Of a stretch of 64,000 bases of DNA, positions 36,531 to 44,957 are shown piece by piece. The position numbers were made by a program, and so were the translations under genes. Origin of the DNA: Aminipila sp963524205 (GTDB taxonomy: Bacteria; Bacillota; Clostridia; Peptostreptococcales; Anaerovoracaceae); assembly GCA_963524205.1 (NCBI GenBank), contig CAURED010000017.1:1-64000 (forward strand), given 5' to 3'. The notes beneath the pieces were generated by a model, which was not told where the DNA came from, did not search any database, and worked only from the letters and a program-made list of their open reading frames with translations. Every line of letters starts with the position of its first letter. Within the stretch, counting starts at the first letter, position 1.

Positions 36531-38366
36531 TTACTTTACTATCAAAAAATGTTTATAGATTGAATATATTTCTCTGTAATGTTTTATATCTTCAACTTCC
36601 ATAACTTTTAAAAGTTTATCTGTATATTTAGGTAGACTATTTTCATCAGTAACATTGACGCATCTTAACACCAAATATCCACAGAAGTTAAGTTCTTTTT
36701 CCAATGCCTTAATTGAAATATAATTCTTAACTAAATTATTTATTGGATCATTTTGATAAGATTCACTTATATCGCCTAATAGCATTGTTCTAAATCCATT
36801 ACCATAGTAATACGGATTTTTACAAGCCAACAGCATAATGCCATTCTGGTTTAAATGCTTTCTTACATTTATAAATAATGATTGTAATTCAGAATTGTAG
36901 TCCTCTATATCTCCATTGCATAACACATAATCATACTTTTTGCTACCTGCTACTGACTCTAAGTCTTGTACTAAACCATAATTCTCAGCTAACACTTCAC
37001 AATCTCTTATATATCGCTTATCATCTGTAATCGCATCAATACATATATCTCTGCCACCACAATTTTTAATTTTATTCTTTACTGCTAATGTGGTTTCACC
37101 AAATTTAGGATTTATAGTAAGAATATTGGTACATTCCTTTGCTTTAACGATTAAATCAGAAAAATATATATTTTCAGCACTTAATGACTCCCAAGCATCT
37201 ACCTTATATTTATCATAAAACTGTTTTCTACCTTTATCCATTACCCCAAACTGTTCTTCCTTAATTGTTGCAGAACCATAATGGTGAACAAAAGTATCTT
37301 TGCAAAGTATTTGCTTATATCCAGCCCTCCTAATACGCACACTCATATCATCATCTGCAAACATATCATATGAAAAATATGGTGTAAAAAAAACATTCAT
37401 TTTCTCTACTACATCAGGCCTCATTATTCCTAAAAACGGAAATAATCTTGCTCGCTCTTCCCATTTTCGACTATCGCTTGCATTAAACTGCTTTGCAAAA
37501 GATTGCATTTCATCCATATTTGTATAACTAACTGGAATAGTCTGCAGATTGCTTAAGCTATTACATAATGGCACAGCCCAACAGATACTACTATCTGAGT
37601 CAATACATTTTAAAAGGTTACTGAGCCAATTTTCAGTTACTATAACATCATTACTTACAAATACTGTATATTTACCTTCTGTCACCTGCCATGCACGTTC
37701 CATAAAAGTACCTAAAGTAACCCCACTCATGTTATATTTAAAATATATTTTTTTCTTATGTGTTAAACTCTCAGCCCACTTGGTCGTATCTTCATCGCTT
37801 CCATTATTTATTGTTATCAATTCATAATTTATACTTTTTGTATATTTTTCTATACTATCTAGACACTCTTCTGTCATTTTCTTATTATTGTAAAATAACA
37901 CAACGATACTTACATCATACTTAAATTCAAAATTCACGTCTTGTTTTTCTAATTTACTCAGCTGCTGTATGTGTGTCTCTTCGTCTTCATTATATTTTTT
38001 TAAAGTTTCCTCATTCAAGCTATCAACTAAGAAAAATTTTAGATACTTTTTCCAATATGAAATTAGTCCTACTAACTCATACTTAAAATGGAATTCAACA
38101 TCATCATGTTTTTGTTTTTTACATAAGTCAAATATCTTTGTTACGCTGTATACAATGTTTTTATTTAAAACTTCTATTTTATTTTTGATTGTTATGTTAG
38201 GTAACAATGAATTAACAGAATTAATTATTATTCCAATTGCTTCATTTATATCGTTAAATAAATATTGTGCACTATATGACTGATTCTCATTAATGTAATC
38301 AACTGCTTCAACAACTACATCTAACATTTCCATTATTTCTGGTACTACTGGATCTAAATATCTCAT
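36531..38366 (-). CDS. GT2 glycosyltransferase fused to a methyltransferase-like domain
   Basis: Protein of 611 residues from ATG 38366, which follows AAGG with a 9-bp gap. The frame is open to a TTG at 38390, but that would overlap the upstream gene. The N-terminal 145 residues are helical and not recognised. A GT-A fold then follows (about 150-380): YDVSIVVLFYNNKKMTEECL, ELITINNGSDEDTTKW, VFVSNDVIVTENWL in place of a DxD, and FADDDMSVRIRRAGYKQILC. The last 200 residues resemble a SAM-binding fold (NILTINPKFGETTLAVKN, YDYVLCNGDIED), though the glycine motif is weak, so activity is uncertain. This is one of only two glycosyltransferases in the island and may extend the glycan. Confidence 0.75.
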   Translation of the reverse strand: MRYLDPVVPEIMEMLDVVVEAVDYINENQSYSAQYLFNDINEAIGIIINSVNSLLPNITIKNKIEVLNKNIVYSVTKIFDLCKKQKHDDVEFHFKYELVGLISYWKKYLKFFLVDSLNEETLKKYNEDEETHIQQLSKLEKQDVNFEFKYDVSIVVLFYNNKKMTEECLDSIEKYTKSINYELITINNGSDEDTTKWAESLTHKKKIYFKYNMSGVTLGTFMERAWQVTEGKYTVFVSNDVIVTENWLSNLLKCIDSDSSICWAVPLCNSLSNLQTIPVSYTNMDEMQSFAKQFNASDSRKWEERARLFPFLGIMRPDVVEKMNVFFTPYFSYDMFADDDMSVRIRRAGYKQILCKDTFVHHYGSATIKEEQFGVMDKGRKQFYDKYKVDAWESLSAENIYFSDLIVKAKECTNILTINPKFGETTLAVKNKIKNCGGRDICIDAITDDKRYIRDCEVLAENYGLVQDLESVAGSKKYDYVLCNGDIEDYNSELQSLFINVRKHLNQNGIMLLACKNPYYYGNGFRTMLLGDISESYQNDPINNLVKNYISIKALEKELNFCGYLVLRCVNVTDENSLPKYTDKLLKVMEVEDIKHYREIYSIYKHFLIVK

Positions 38367-38377
38367 GTATTCCAACC

Positions 38378-39481
38378 TTACTCTTTCCAATCAGGTGCAA
38401 AATTCTCACCTATTTGTATGTAGGACTCTTTTCTATTCCAATTACAATGTGACGACTGATAGCAGCGTTTGCATTCTTTATCCATGCTATTTGCGAAATT
38501 TACATTTTGCCTAAATTCAATATATTTTTCATGATTCCACATTTCCTCAAATGTATCATAATCGTCAATGTTAAAAAATTTTACTGGCGTAGACATACAA
38601 GGTCTTACATGCCCATCAGAACCTAAGAAAAAATCTCTCCACCCCACAAAACAATCTTTATGATATCTATCTCCTGCTTCGTCTTCGCCCTGTAAATGAG
38701 GTAATTTTAGCTTAATACTCAAGCTTTCAGCCAGCCTTACAGTTTCTTTGAAGATTTTATCTACTCTTTCTTTTTTGTTCCAAAGTGTCTCTTTTACTAA
38801 GTGTTCGTCAAAAGCAGTCAAATAAACAACTTTTACTTCTTCAAGTCCTATATTTGCTGCCAATTCAACTACTTTTGGCAGTTCCTTTAAATTTGATTCC
38901 ATTGCGCAAAAAACAAAATTCATATAAGGTTTGCTTATTTTTCTTTGCCGTTTTTCTTCAACTATTTCTTTTAAACTTTTGCTAATTTTATCTAAGTCTG
39001 ATCCCCTTCTGATTGCATTATTTGTTTCTGCTGTGCCTCCATCAACACTTATAGCTATTATGTCTACATTATATTTGAAGATATCCTCTTTTAATTCTGA
39101 CAATCTCATACCATTAGTGCAAAAATATTTACGAACAGGATACTTATCTAAAAGTTCAAGTATCTTCCTAAAATCAGGATGTACTGTAGGTTCCCCCCAT
39201 CCAAATAAGGCTACCTCTTCTGCTTCTTTTAGGGCTCCATCAAGCTTTTCCAACCATTGCAAATCAAATGTTGTCATATTAAATTTTGTAGAATTCCTCC
39301 CACACATCATACAATTTAAATTACACGCATTTGTCAACTCCAATACTAGTCGTCTTGGGAATGACTTTAATTCAGTGATACCTTTATCTATTTCTCTTAA
39401 ATTAAATTCAGAATTTTTCTTCTGCGCCTCATTAAGTTCAAATTGATCAAACAAAAACTTTGTCTTAGCTCTTAATATCAT
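38378..39481 (-). CDS. radical SAM/SPASM-type protein
   Basis: Radical SAM protein of about 367 residues. The cluster motif CNLNCMMC sits in LVLELTNACNLNCMMCGRNS, followed by VALFGWGEPTVHPDF and RKYFCTNGMRLSEL. The C-terminal region carries SPASM-like cysteines (GSDGHVRPCMSTPVKFF, KECKRCYQSSHCNWN). ATG 39481 is preceded by AGAGGGCAGAGAAT and is preferred over GTG 39499. It lies between two sugar-modifying genes. The substrate is unknown; a glycan sugar or the carrier protein is possible. It belongs to the same broad class as the protein encoded at 29.6-30.6 kb, but the sequences differ substantially. Confidence 0.83.
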   Translation of the reverse strand: MILRAKTKFLFDQFELNEAQKKNSEFNLREIDKGITELKSFPRRLVLELTNACNLNCMMCGRNSTKFNMTTFDLQWLEKLDGALKEAEEVALFGWGEPTVHPDFRKILELLDKYPVRKYFCTNGMRLSELKEDIFKYNVDIIAISVDGGTAETNNAIRRGSDLDKISKSLKEIVEEKRQRKISKPYMNFVFCAMESNLKELPKVVELAANIGLEEVKVVYLTAFDEHLVKETLWNKKERVDKIFKETVRLAESLSIKLKLPHLQGEDEAGDRYHKDCFVGWRDFFLGSDGHVRPCMSTPVKFFNIDDYDTFEEMWNHEKYIEFRQNVNFANSMDKECKRCYQSSHCNWNRKESYIQIGENFAPDWKE

Positions 39482-39504
39482 ATTCTCTGCCCTCTTCACT
39501 TCTT

Positions 39505-40521
39505 TTACCTAAATATGGGAGTATCCACTCCTGCAAACACATGCACATTGAACAAATCCGCATATCCTGTATATTTCACGGTTTCTTTTGCCCTTGTAGT
39601 CACAAAACAATCTGCCGCTTTAAATAGGATTCTCTCATCCTCAATGTCCCCTGATTGTATGATTACTTGATAATCAACATCTTCATAATCTAATAACACT
39701 TTAGTTATTAAATTCTCATACTTTTTAGTGGCATATTGATTCTGTAAATATATTAACAGATCATAATCACTAAATGTCCTTTTAAAGTACTCTCTTAAGA
39801 TTCTTTCGTACAAGGAATATAAATCTTCAAAATCAGGGATAAGCAACATCACGGGTTTCTCTGGTTTCTTAATAAAAAATTCTCCTAAGTTTTCGATTTC
39901 ATTTTTCTCATCTTCAATATGTTTTTTTATAAAGTCAGTAATGTTTAAATTGAAATCTTGTTTATTTTGTAATACTTTTTCTTCAGTCCAATTCCACCAT
40001 GCAATGGTCAGCAAATCTTGTATTTGTTCTTCTGTGAATCTATATTTAACGATTTGTGCTGGATTTCCTGCCACGATAGCATATGGTGGTACATCTCTAG
40101 ATACAACAGCATTTGCAGCAACTACTGCCCCATTATGCACGGTAACTCCCCCCATAATAGTAGCCCCATGGCCAATCCATGTATCATTTTGAATTATAAT
40201 CTGACACTTTCTTAAACTTTTATGCACTAATGATGCATCTCTCAGCATACTAACGCATCCCTGAGCTACCGATTGATAATCATGATTAAGATTTAGCAGT
40301 ATAGTTATACCTTCAGCTAAAGAATTAAATTTACCCAATTGGATACAATGTCCTATTTTTTCTTTTTCAAAATTGATGCCACTTTGTACTTCTAGTCCTA
40401 CTATATAAGTGTCTTTATCTAGCTGAACAAAGGGAAAATTCTTTTCTCGTTCTGAAAAATTAATATTAAACGTGCTAAATGACGTTATATCATATGGATT
40501 TACACATATGGTCACAATCAT
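39505..40521 (-). CDS. CatB/VatD-type acetyltransferase with an extra C-terminal domain
   Basis: Protein of 338 residues. Its first 200 residues are a xenobiotic-acetyltransferase-type left-handed beta helix, with IIIQNDTWIGHGATIMGGVT, VHNGAVVAANAVVSRDVPPY and AIVAGNPAQIVKYRF as clear markers. Stand-alone enzymes of this type are about 200 residues long. The remaining 130 or so residues (KPVMLLIPDFEDLYSLYERI, ADCFVTTRAKETVKYTGYAD) form a separate domain I cannot place. It lies second in the island after rfbF and most probably O-acetylates a sugar. Whether the added domain targets a nucleotide sugar or the protein is open. Confidence 0.78.
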   Translation of the reverse strand: MIVTICVNPYDITSFSTFNINFSEREKNFPFVQLDKDTYIVGLEVQSGINFEKEKIGHCIQLGKFNSLAEGITILLNLNHDYQSVAQGCVSMLRDASLVHKSLRKCQIIIQNDTWIGHGATIMGGVTVHNGAVVAANAVVSRDVPPYAIVAGNPAQIVKYRFTEEQIQDLLTIAWWNWTEEKVLQNKQDFNLNITDFIKKHIEDEKNEIENLGEFFIKKPEKPVMLLIPDFEDLYSLYERILREYFKRTFSDYDLLIYLQNQYATKKYENLITKVLLDYEDVDYQVIIQSGDIEDERILFKAADCFVTTRAKETVKYTGYADLFNVHVFAGVDTPIFR

Positions 40522-40596
40522 TGTATTTATCCCCTTTTTTATATAAACTGTGCATCATCACGTAATTTTATCAGATGAAACTATGTACCTTAGGTA

Positions 40597-41373
40597 TTAC
40601 CAAACCTTCCAAGGGGCTTTATTCTGTTCCCATAAGATAGTAAGCATTTCCTTGTCCCTTTGTGTATCCATACACTGCCAAAACTCTGTATGCTTATAGG
40701 CGCAGATTTTACCATCTTCAGTCATCTGCCTCATAGGTTGTCTTTCAAGTATGCAATTGTCACCATCTAAATAATTAAACACTTCAGGCTCCATCACCAT
40801 AAATCCGCCATTAATCCAGCCACCATCTTCTTTAGCCTTTTCTACAAACCCATTTAGCTCCTGATTTTCATCATTTATATCAAGTACACCAAAACGCCCA
40901 CCGGGTTGAACCGCTGTCAGCGTTACTGCTTTTTTATTCCTCTCATGAAATCCCAAAAGCTTTTGAAGGTTTATATCACTTACACCATCTCCATAAGTTA
41001 ACATAAATCGTTCATCTCCTATATACTTTTTAACTCTTGCAAGCCTTCCCCCTGTCTGAGTATTCAGCCCTGTATCAACAAGAGTAACCTTCCACGGCTC
41101 AGCTACATTTTGATGTATTTCCATTTTATTTTCAGCTGTAAAGTCAAAAGTGACATCCGACATGTGCAGATAATAGTCTGCAAAGAATTCCTTTATCATA
41201 TGTCCCTTGTATCCAAGACAAATAATAAATTCGTTAAATCCATAATAAGAATAGTGTTTCATGATATGCCAAAGTATAGGTCTGTCACCTATTTCAATCA
41301 TAGGTTTTGGTTTTAGATGGCTTTCTTCTGATATGCGAGTACCCAGCCCTCCTGCTAAAATTACTACTTTCAT
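40597..41373 (-). CDS. rfbF: glucose-1-phosphate cytidylyltransferase
   Basis: This enzyme makes CDP-glucose from CTP and glucose-1-phosphate and commits glucose to the CDP-deoxyhexose route. The protein has 258 residues, almost exactly the family length. Motifs are VVILAGGLGTRISEESHLKP, KPMIEIGDRPILWHIMKHYS and MLTYGDGVSDINLQKLLGF, with GWINGGFMVMEPEVF later. It is the first gene of the glycan island, behind a sigma-28-like promoter about 90 bp upstream. Its product is used by RfbG at 35.5-36.5 kb. ATG 41373 follows GAAGGAGTTGGATAGTACAG. Confidence 0.95.
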   Translation of the reverse strand: MKVVILAGGLGTRISEESHLKPKPMIEIGDRPILWHIMKHYSYYGFNEFIICLGYKGHMIKEFFADYYLHMSDVTFDFTAENKMEIHQNVAEPWKVTLVDTGLNTQTGGRLARVKKYIGDERFMLTYGDGVSDINLQKLLGFHERNKKAVTLTAVQPGGRFGVLDINDENQELNGFVEKAKEDGGWINGGFMVMEPEVFNYLDGDNCILERQPMRQMTEDGKICAYKHTEFWQCMDTQRDKEMLTILWEQNKAPWKVW

Positions 41374-41463
41374 CTGTACTATCCAACTCCTTCTGGTGTA
41401 AATTTACCTTCAATTCCTTTTAAATATAATATTCCAAGTAAATTTTGCATTTTAATAATTTAT

Positions 41464-41490
41464 ATATCGACATTTTACCACAATACTTGA
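41464..41490 (-). promoter_or_regulatory. sigma-28-like promoter of the glycan island
   Basis: On the reverse strand TCAA (41490-41487), 15 bp, then GTCGATAT (41471-41464). This matches the SigD consensus at 3 of 4 and 7 of 8 positions with exact spacing. It is placed about 91 bp upstream of rfbF, the first gene of the island. It is the basis for inferring that the glycan genes are expressed together with flagellin. The rest of the 234-bp gap (41374-41607) shows only the hairpin at 41539-41581. Confidence 0.72.
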
Positions 41491-41538
41491 CATATTTCTA
41501 TGTGATGACCGTACAAATACGCACCTTACATAATAAGG

Positions 41539-41581
41539 AAGGCTTGAGTAGACGCTGTTTTTCTGCATCCATCCAAGCCTT
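41539..41581. terminator. possible terminator hairpin after the basal-body operon
   Basis: AAGGCTTG (41539-41546) and CAAGCCTT (41574-41581) form an 8-bp stem with a long 27-base loop. The T-rich tail (TTTTTCTTTCTTTTT) lies on the plus-strand side. On the minus strand, where the operon ends at 41608, the tail is not U-rich. It may end the long flg/fli operon, but the orientation is imperfect. Confidence 0.4.
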
Positions 41582-41607
41582 AGTTTTTCTTTCTTTTTAT
41601 ACGTATT

Positions 41608-42180
41608 TTATGCAATTACATCCAGCCTTCCGCCCAATCCACAATCCTCAGTAGGCACTTCCTCGGTATGACTGTTATCTGTTTTCGTCACCGTTGTTGT
41701 AGTACCCCCTGAAACATATGCTTTCCCACATTCAGGGCATATGGTAGTATGAAGCACCACAGATTGAGATAGCACTTCTCTATCGTCCCTCTCTGCTTTA
41801 GCCTGATTCCGAACTACGTGTTCCTGCTCATGGCCCATAACTGCAGATGCGGCATTACTGGGCGAGATCTTAGTTGGAGTCTGATAGGAAACTCCGGAGT
41901 CGTCAGAAACATCTTGATATTTTCTATTTTTACAGGTCTCACATTCACCACTGTCAAATTTTTTACTTTGTGCAGCCTGCTCCGTAGGATTTGTCATATC
42001 TACATCCTGATCTACAGAAGCATTTGCAGAATGATTCATACTAAACTGCCCTTTATTTTGACTGGTCTTATCTTCTGCATTATACTGATTCTGATAGTTT
42101 CCATAACCTTGCCCATAATTAAGACTTTTATAACTATTACTTGCTGAATTCGCATTTAATGCAATAGAACTAATACTCAT
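41608..42180 (-). CDS. small HExxH-motif protein with paired CxxC motifs
   Basis: Protein of 190 residues from ATG 42180, which follows AAAGGAGGACGT; the frame is open to TTG 42195. It is not a named flagellar protein. The first 75 residues are polar, Asn/Ser/Gln/Tyr-rich and probably disordered. A compact region then carries C80ETC83, H117EQEH121 in AVMGHEQEHVVRNQAKAERD, and C148PEC151 in LHTTICPECGKAYVSGG; a lone Cys180 follows. HExxH is the zinc-protease signature, and the two CxxC pairs could hold a structural metal. Proteins of this SprA/putative-metalloprotease kind are found in clostridia, but I know of no tested function. It is the last gene of the basal-body operon, after flhX, so a role in secretion or processing of flagellar parts is possible. 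There is no signal peptide. Confidence 0.75.
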   Translation of the reverse strand: MSISSIALNANSASNSYKSLNYGQGYGNYQNQYNAEDKTSQNKGQFSMNHSANASVDQDVDMTNPTEQAAQSKKFDSGECETCKNRKYQDVSDDSGVSYQTPTKISPSNAASAVMGHEQEHVVRNQAKAERDDREVLSQSVVLHTTICPECGKAYVSGGTTTTVTKTDNSHTEEVPTEDCGLGGRLDVIA

Positions 42181-42199
42181 ACGTCCTCCTTTCAATTCT

Positions 42200-42466
42200 C
42201 TACTTAGATTGAAGATTCAAGAAAAACACATAAATTTCCACAACTGCTCTGTATACTTCCTCTGGAATTTGTGCTCCTAATTCCAACTGAGAGAGTACTG
42301 TGGCTAAAGAGGTATCCTCATATACTGGCACATCTGATTGATTTGCCACCTCTACAATCTTTTCAGCCATGTGTCCCAGCCCCGAGGCTACAATTATTGG
42401 TGCAGTACCCTGACTTTCATCATATTTTAAAGCAACTGCTTTTTTGGAACCATTATACTGTGACAT
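42200..42466 (-). CDS. FlhX: stand-alone FlhB C-terminal-domain homologue
   Basis: An 88-residue protein homologous to the cytoplasmic domain of FlhB (KKAVALKYDESQGTAPIIVA, then SGLGHMAEKIVEVANQSDVP and YRAVVEIYVFFLNLQSK). It corresponds to Bacillus YlqH. It lacks the self-cleaving NPTH motif and the membrane part found in full FlhB at 43.9-45.0 kb. Such proteins have been shown in some bacteria to substitute for the cleaved FlhB fragment. Its ATG lies inside the last 14 bp of the YlqG-like gene, so the two are translationally coupled. The pairing with a FliK-like partner suggests a role in export substrate switching. Confidence 0.87.
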   Translation of the reverse strand: MSQYNGSKKAVALKYDESQGTAPIIVASGLGHMAEKIVEVANQSDVPVYEDTSLATVLSQLELGAQIPEEVYRAVVEIYVFFLNLQSK

Positions 42467-43874
42467 TTACCATGTTCCTCCCTTCAAAGAGTTTTGGGAA
42501 TACATCAGAAATAGGCTTTGGCTGAGCACACTTGTCTGCCATATAAGACCTGAATTTCAAATCGTTTCTCTGTACAATAGTAAATATACCGTCTTTAATC
42601 TGACTCTTCATCGGTTCTAAATGTTCAGGATAAAATAGCTGCATATCTACTTTACTATTCTGAACCAGCATAATCATCTCAAAAAATCCTAAATCCTTGA
42701 TATCAAATTTTACCAAAAGCTTAACAGCAGTTCCACCCTCGTTATTATTTCTTTCATTGCTGTCAGGATCTACCCATACTTCCGAAAACATTTGTCTTCC
42801 ATTGTAATCTGCAGGAATCATCATATGTAGCAAAGGCATATATACGCTTTCATTTAAAAGCGCTGACTGCAAGATATTCTGAAATACTTGTGTATTCTGA
42901 TATCCTGCTTGTCCATCTAATCCTTTGGTTAATATGGTAACCAATTGATCCTGCAGCACTTTTGCATGATCACCCGGCATGTTAGCGAAAATACCATCTA
43001 CCAATTCAGCCACCATACTATTAGAAACCTTTGAAGCCACCTCTGGTATGCCTAGTAAAGAGTTTAAAGCATCGGAAAAAGCTTCCTTACTCCCCAGCTC
43101 ATATCTAGTAAAATTTAAAATGAATAAACTTATATTATCTCTGACACTGCCGTAATCCTTAGTTTGAGATATATACTTAGCTAAAAATGGAATAATATTT
43201 TCTCTCATATTCGCAAGATTTTCAGCTACATTTCCTTTCCCTGACGTGGTATCCAAGGTTGAAACCAATTCCCTTAATTGTTCTGCTGAAGATTTCATCA
43301 TTCTATCTGCAATATTGTTTAGATTCGACATAATGTTTTCCAAGCTATGGCTGTTTGCTGTAATTGCATCGTATCTTTTCAAAAAATCTAAAATCAACGA
43401 CTTGGCATCCGTAGAAATATTTTTATTACTCATTAAATTTCTTAGAACATCGAAAAAATCTCCAGTGAATTTTACTGAAGAACTTTGCATTCCCTTAAGT
43501 AACGCTAATAGTTCAGTATCATTTACCTTCATCATTTCCAAATATTTGGCCATTTCAGCAGCAATTCCTTCTCCCATCCCAGCGTTAACAATGCTGCCAT
43601 ATCTGGTAAAGAATAATTTCGCCGCCTCCATTGACATGCCTGGAGTATTGGCTAGTTTCTGCAAAAATGTGTCAAAATTGGACTTCAAGTTTGGAGAAAA
43701 TTTATTTGTCTCCTGGTCATTATATAATCCTTTTGAATCGGTTTTTGGCACACGATTAGGATTGATAACATTATTAATATTTGTACTGGCTGGCTCCTGA
43801 GTGTTTGATCGTACCCTGGTGGCCGGGTCCTGCCCTGTAAGTGGCGTTGTTACTCTAAGTATATCTGCTGCCAT
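42453..43874 (-). CDS. YlqG-like protein, possible hook-length-type partner of FlhX
   Basis: Protein of 473 residues. The N-terminal 90 residues are Asn/Thr/Pro-rich and look unstructured. The middle is helical (LENIMSNLNNIADRMMKSSA). The C-terminal 130 residues contain a beta segment VKLLVKFDIKDLGFFEMIML that resembles the core of the FliK C-terminal domain. Gene order, with a small FlhB-like gene overlapping its 3' end, mirrors ylqG-ylqH of Bacillus. A true fliK is present at 53.9-55.1 kb, so this is not the standard ruler. A second ruler-like or export-control role is inference. ATG 43874 lies 3 bp after flhB. Confidence 0.65.
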   Translation of the reverse strand: MAADILRVTTPLTGQDPATRVRSNTQEPASTNINNVINPNRVPKTDSKGLYNDQETNKFSPNLKSNFDTFLQKLANTPGMSMEAAKLFFTRYGSIVNAGMGEGIAAEMAKYLEMMKVNDTELLALLKGMQSSSVKFTGDFFDVLRNLMSNKNISTDAKSLILDFLKRYDAITANSHSLENIMSNLNNIADRMMKSSAEQLRELVSTLDTTSGKGNVAENLANMRENIIPFLAKYISQTKDYGSVRDNISLFILNFTRYELGSKEAFSDALNSLLGIPEVASKVSNSMVAELVDGIFANMPGDHAKVLQDQLVTILTKGLDGQAGYQNTQVFQNILQSALLNESVYMPLLHMMIPADYNGRQMFSEVWVDPDSNERNNNEGGTAVKLLVKFDIKDLGFFEMIMLVQNSKVDMQLFYPEHLEPMKSQIKDGIFTIVQRNDLKFRSYMADKCAQPKPISDVFPKLFEGRNMVNVTV

Positions 43875-43877
43875 ACG

Positions 43878-44951
43878 TTAATTCCTCTTTTTATCTTTGT
43901 CATTATTTCTTATGCTATAAACTAAGGCAAACACTTCTGCAATAGCTGTATAGTAGGCATAAGGAATTTCCATTTTAACCTCAGCAGTGGCATAAATAGC
44001 CCTTGCCAGCGGTCTATCTTCTATAATATAAACTCCAGCCTTTTCGGCCACAGCTACAATTCGGAGTGCCAGTTCATCCTGCCCCTTTGCAACAACCACA
44101 GGGGCCCGGTCTGTTTCTGTATCATACTTAAGAGCTACAGCAAAATGGGTCGGGTTTCTTATAACCACATCCGCAGTAGGTACGGCCTGCATCATTCTTG
44201 CAGTAGCCATTTCACGCTGTTTCTGTTTGATTTTACCCTTAATCTGAGGGTCACCTTCCATCTGCTTAAATTCTTCCTTAATTTCCTGCTTACTCATCTT
44301 GATTTTACGTTCATATTCCCATCGCTGGTACAGATAGTCAAGGCCTGCCACAAAAATAAAGATTATACTTACCATATATACCATCTTTACAACCGCATCA
44401 AGCAAATATACGGAAGATTGAAGTGGTTCAACGAACAACATTTTAGCAATCTCTGTGAATCTGGCATAAATAAATTTATATAAAATAACAGTAATAATCG
44501 TTATTTTTATCAAATTCTTGACTAATTCAACACTACTGCGTATGGAAAACATTCTTTTAATTCCGTTTATGGGATTAAATTTATCTAAAGTAGGCTTTAG
44601 CGACTCTGATGCAAACAGAAACCTCGTCTGTGCACCTGTTGAAATAATCGGTATTACTGCACTAATGATCAATACTGGTACAATAGCGATTACTAAAAGT
44701 TTTACAACCTCACCTACCAAACTATTGATTGTACTATCCGTAAAGACATCTATGGTTGCCACTTCTCCCATTATAAATATAATAAAGCGCTTAGCCGCCC
44801 CATATATATATGGAAAAATCATTTTCAGCACTGAAAAAACAACAAGTAAAGATACTAAACTTGTAATGTCCTTACTTTGGGGAACATTACCCTTTTTTCG
44901 CTCATCTTTACGTTTTTTCGGCGTGGCTTTTTCTGTTTTAGAATCTGACAA
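43878..44951 (-). CDS. flhB: flagellar export switch protein FlhB
   Basis: FlhB is the membrane protein of the flagellar export gate that switches export from rod-hook to filament substrates after self-cleavage. The 357 residues are normal. The basic N-terminus (SDSKTEKATPKKRKDERKKG), four hydrophobic segments, the linker around QRWEYERKIKMSKQEIKEEF and the autocleavage motif NPTH in VIRNPTHFAVALKY are all present. The start appears to be TTG 44951, since no in-frame ATG lies near and GATGAGG precedes it. It follows fliR by 6 bp. In several clostridia fliR and flhB are fused; here they are separate. Confidence 0.96.
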   Translation of the reverse strand: MSDSKTEKATPKKRKDERKKGNVPQSKDITSLVSLLVVFSVLKMIFPYIYGAAKRFIIFIMGEVATIDVFTDSTINSLVGEVVKLLVIAIVPVLIISAVIPIISTGAQTRFLFASESLKPTLDKFNPINGIKRMFSIRSSVELVKNLIKITIITVILYKFIYARFTEIAKMLFVEPLQSSVYLLDAVVKMVYMVSIIFIFVAGLDYLYQRWEYERKIKMSKQEIKEEFKQMEGDPQIKGKIKQKQREMATARMMQAVPTADVVIRNPTHFAVALKYDTETDRAPVVVAKGQDELALRIVAVAEKAGVYIIEDRPLARAIYATAEVKMEIPYAYYTAIAEVFALVYSIRNNDKDKKRN

Positions 44952-44957
44952 GCCTCA

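Noticed and set aside
38931..39446. 171-codon plus-strand open frame inside the radical SAM gene
   Set aside because: Composition follows the antisense of a well-supported gene, with no ribosome binding site or family motif.
42200..42466. Considered a broken remnant of flhB
   Set aside because: It is intact, has its own ATG, is coupled to the YlqG-like gene and matches the stand-alone FlhX/YlqH family, and a full flhB is nearby.
43246..43800. 184-codon plus-strand open frame opposite the YlqG-like gene
   Set aside because: Antisense to a gene in a continuous operon; no RBS or recognisable protein features.
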